Positions 62,967 to 64,000 of a stretch of DNA of 64,000 nt are shown here, one piece after another. Origin of the DNA: a virus. The notes below the pieces were generated by a model, which made no database searches, was not told the DNA's origin, and saw only the letters and a list, made by a program, of their open reading frames with translations. Each line of letters starts with the position of its first letter. Position 1 is the stretch's first letter. The stretch lies in the IMG/VR virus record IMGVR_UViG_3300025097_002022, positions 1 through 64,000 of that record. One strand, given 5' to 3'. The position numbers were made by a program, and so were the translations under genes.

Positions 62967-63566
62967 GTGGCGAACCCTGAAATCGTTAGAAGAGGAATCT
63001 TCGCTGACACATATTCTATTGGCGGATTTGCTGCCAATAGAAACTACATCTTAACCTTCAAGCATGACGCAACCGAACATTCCGTTTCTTTTCCTTCAAA
63101 TATTCAGACATTTAGTGATAGCCACTCTGCCGTAGCTTCCGAGAAAATGTTTGCAGGAAGAATGGACCCTCTCATTCAACAAGCATCAACGGGAAGAAAA
63201 ATCAGCTTTAGTTTCGAAGTTTTAAACTCATCCGTTGAGGAAGCGAGATATAATGAGCAAAGCATTAATCTGCTTCTGCAGATGATGTATCCGGCATTAA
63301 ATACAGAGGGGGGAGTAGAAGCTGGCTCCTATCTTGAGATAAGTGGACTTACTTTCCTAAGAGACACCGATAACAAAAGATCAACAACCTGCTTAGTAAA
63401 TCAAATAAATTATAATCTAAATGTCGATAAAGGATTCATAACCCCAGAATCTGGAGAATTGCATCCGATTAGCATAACTATAGATATCAGCGCTACTGCA
63501 ATTATTCCAACCACTCGCCACGACGCGGACAACCCGATTCCATCCTCCTATCCGAGGTATAGATAA
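62967..63566 (+). CDS. Baseplate/tube-end protein, gp48/gp54-type or related (199 aa)
   Basis: GTG start with AAGGGGAG upstream. Contains IFADTYSIGGFAANRNYILTFKHDATEHSVSFPSNIQTFSDSH, then GRMDPLIQQASTGRKISFSFEVLNSSVEEARYNEQSINLLLQMMYP, and ends in a beta segment. Between tape measure and the next gene, T4 places genes 48 and 54, whose products form the tube start on the baseplate. I regard a gp48-like role as likely but the match is not decisive. Confidence 0.6.
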   Translation: MANPEIVRRGIFADTYSIGGFAANRNYILTFKHDATEHSVSFPSNIQTFSDSHSAVASEKMFAGRMDPLIQQASTGRKISFSFEVLNSSVEEARYNEQSINLLLQMMYPALNTEGGVEAGSYLEISGLTFLRDTDNKRSTTCLVNQINYNLNVDKGFITPESGELHPISITIDISATAIIPTTRHDADNPIPSSYPRYR

Positions 63567-64000
63567 GTGGGATATCAATTTTCAGATATTAAACGCCTCG
63601 GAGATAATTTCTATTTTCCGTTAGGCGTGAGGGATATCTCAAAAGAAAGGAAGTTCAGTCCATTCTCAAGATATGTGTTTCTAAAATCTTATACGGAAGA
63701 GTTTAGTGCAGTTTGGAAAATCCCCGCCACCTCTTTCGGTCGCCTAAATTCAGATTTCAGATATAGTTCCACAAATAGAAAGGCGTCTATGTCATTTGCC
63801 CTCCCTGCTAAAAATGTTGCAGAGGCAAAACAAAATCTGGATTTTTGCACTAAACTGGCACAAATGACATATGGAAACTATTCAGAATCAGGAGAAGAGG
63901 ACACAGTCCTCGGAGATAAGAGATATCGTTTTGATGGAGCAAAGTTGTCAACCAAAGTAAAATTTGGAAACTTAATAAGAGATGAGCTTTGTTTTTTCTC
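63567..64000 (+). CDS. Tube-initiator-type protein (gp54-like), 3' end missing
   Basis: GTG start directly after the previous stop; 144 residues are visible before the right edge. The sequence (GYQFSDIKRLGDNFYFPLGVRD, FLKSYTEEFSAVWKIPATSFGRLNSDFRYSSTNRKASMSFALPAKN, LSTKVKFGNLIRDELCFF) has the WKIPATSFGR/FGNLIRDE type elements I associate with gp54/gp48 tube-initiation proteins. It continues the T4 order after the tape measure. The true length is unknown. Confidence 0.6.
   Translation, partial: MGYQFSDIKRLGDNFYFPLGVRDISKERKFSPFSRYVFLKSYTEEFSAVWKIPATSFGRLNSDFRYSSTNRKASMSFALPAKNVAEAKQNLDFCTKLAQMTYGNYSESGEEDTVLGDKRYRFDGAKLSTKVKFGNLIRDELCFF

Noticed and set aside
1-64000. Prophage integration genes, CRISPR arrays, insertion sequences
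   Set aside because: No integrase, direct-repeat spacer array, transposase or inverted-repeat ends were found on reading; the layout is that of a lytic virion region.

Overview
The window is an internal piece of the genome of a large contractile-tailed, T4-like double-stranded DNA bacteriophage. Every credible gene lies on the plus strand, the genes are packed with 1-14 base overlaps or short gaps, and no stretch over 300 bases lacks a gene (the largest gaps are about 110 bases). The T4-type virion set is recognisable: gp25, gp6, gp17, gp20, gp21, gp22, gp23, gp13/14/15-type neck proteins, gp18, gp19, a gp26-type protein, a tape measure and gp48/gp54-type tube-end proteins. I see no integrase, insertion sequence, tRNA or CRISPR array. 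The host cannot be named. Strong Shine-Dalgarno sites and TTGACA/TATAAT promoters argue against Bacteroidetes, and a phage-encoded ribosomal protein bS21 is typical of large phages from water samples.

Layout: (1) 1-28.1 kb, baseplate and tail periphery: a baseplate-type protein ending in an M15 peptidase (cut by the left edge), two unknown virion proteins (305 and 1638 aa), gp25-like, gp6-like, a DNRLRE-like protein, a giant 3028-aa gp7-like protein with a LamG lectin domain, then a run of large unfamiliar structural proteins. (2) 28.1-32.0 kb, accessory: a J-domain protein between two related fibre-type genes, and a protein with about 14 leucine-rich-repeat-variant units. (3) 32.0-37.0 kb, DNA metabolism: RuvC-type resolvase, zinc-finger/Toprim primase, and a single-chain fusion of Mre11-like gp47 with Rad50-like gp46. 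(4) 37.0-38.3 kb, probable lysis cassette (holin-like and two spanin-like proteins). (5) 38.3-53 kb, head: terminase, portal, prohead protease, bS21, a block of decoration/fibre-like genes, scaffold and major capsid protein, closed by a strong terminator. (6) 53-64 kb, neck, sheath, tube, a gp26-like/small ORF pair with a probable programmed frameshift, tape measure and tube-end proteins, cut by the right edge.

Regulation falls into two visible classes. The DNA-metabolism island is preceded by three near-consensus sigma70-like promoters with 17-base spacers and extended -10 elements, two of them placed so that the transcript would start at the start codon. Many virion genes are instead preceded by a different element, consensus RACTATTTAYWA, always in the same orientation; it is a candidate late-gene signal. 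Several genes start with GTG (7143, 28140, 32579, 44056, 45050, 60723, 62967, 63567). Functional names rest on reading motifs, length and gene order by eye; no database search was run.
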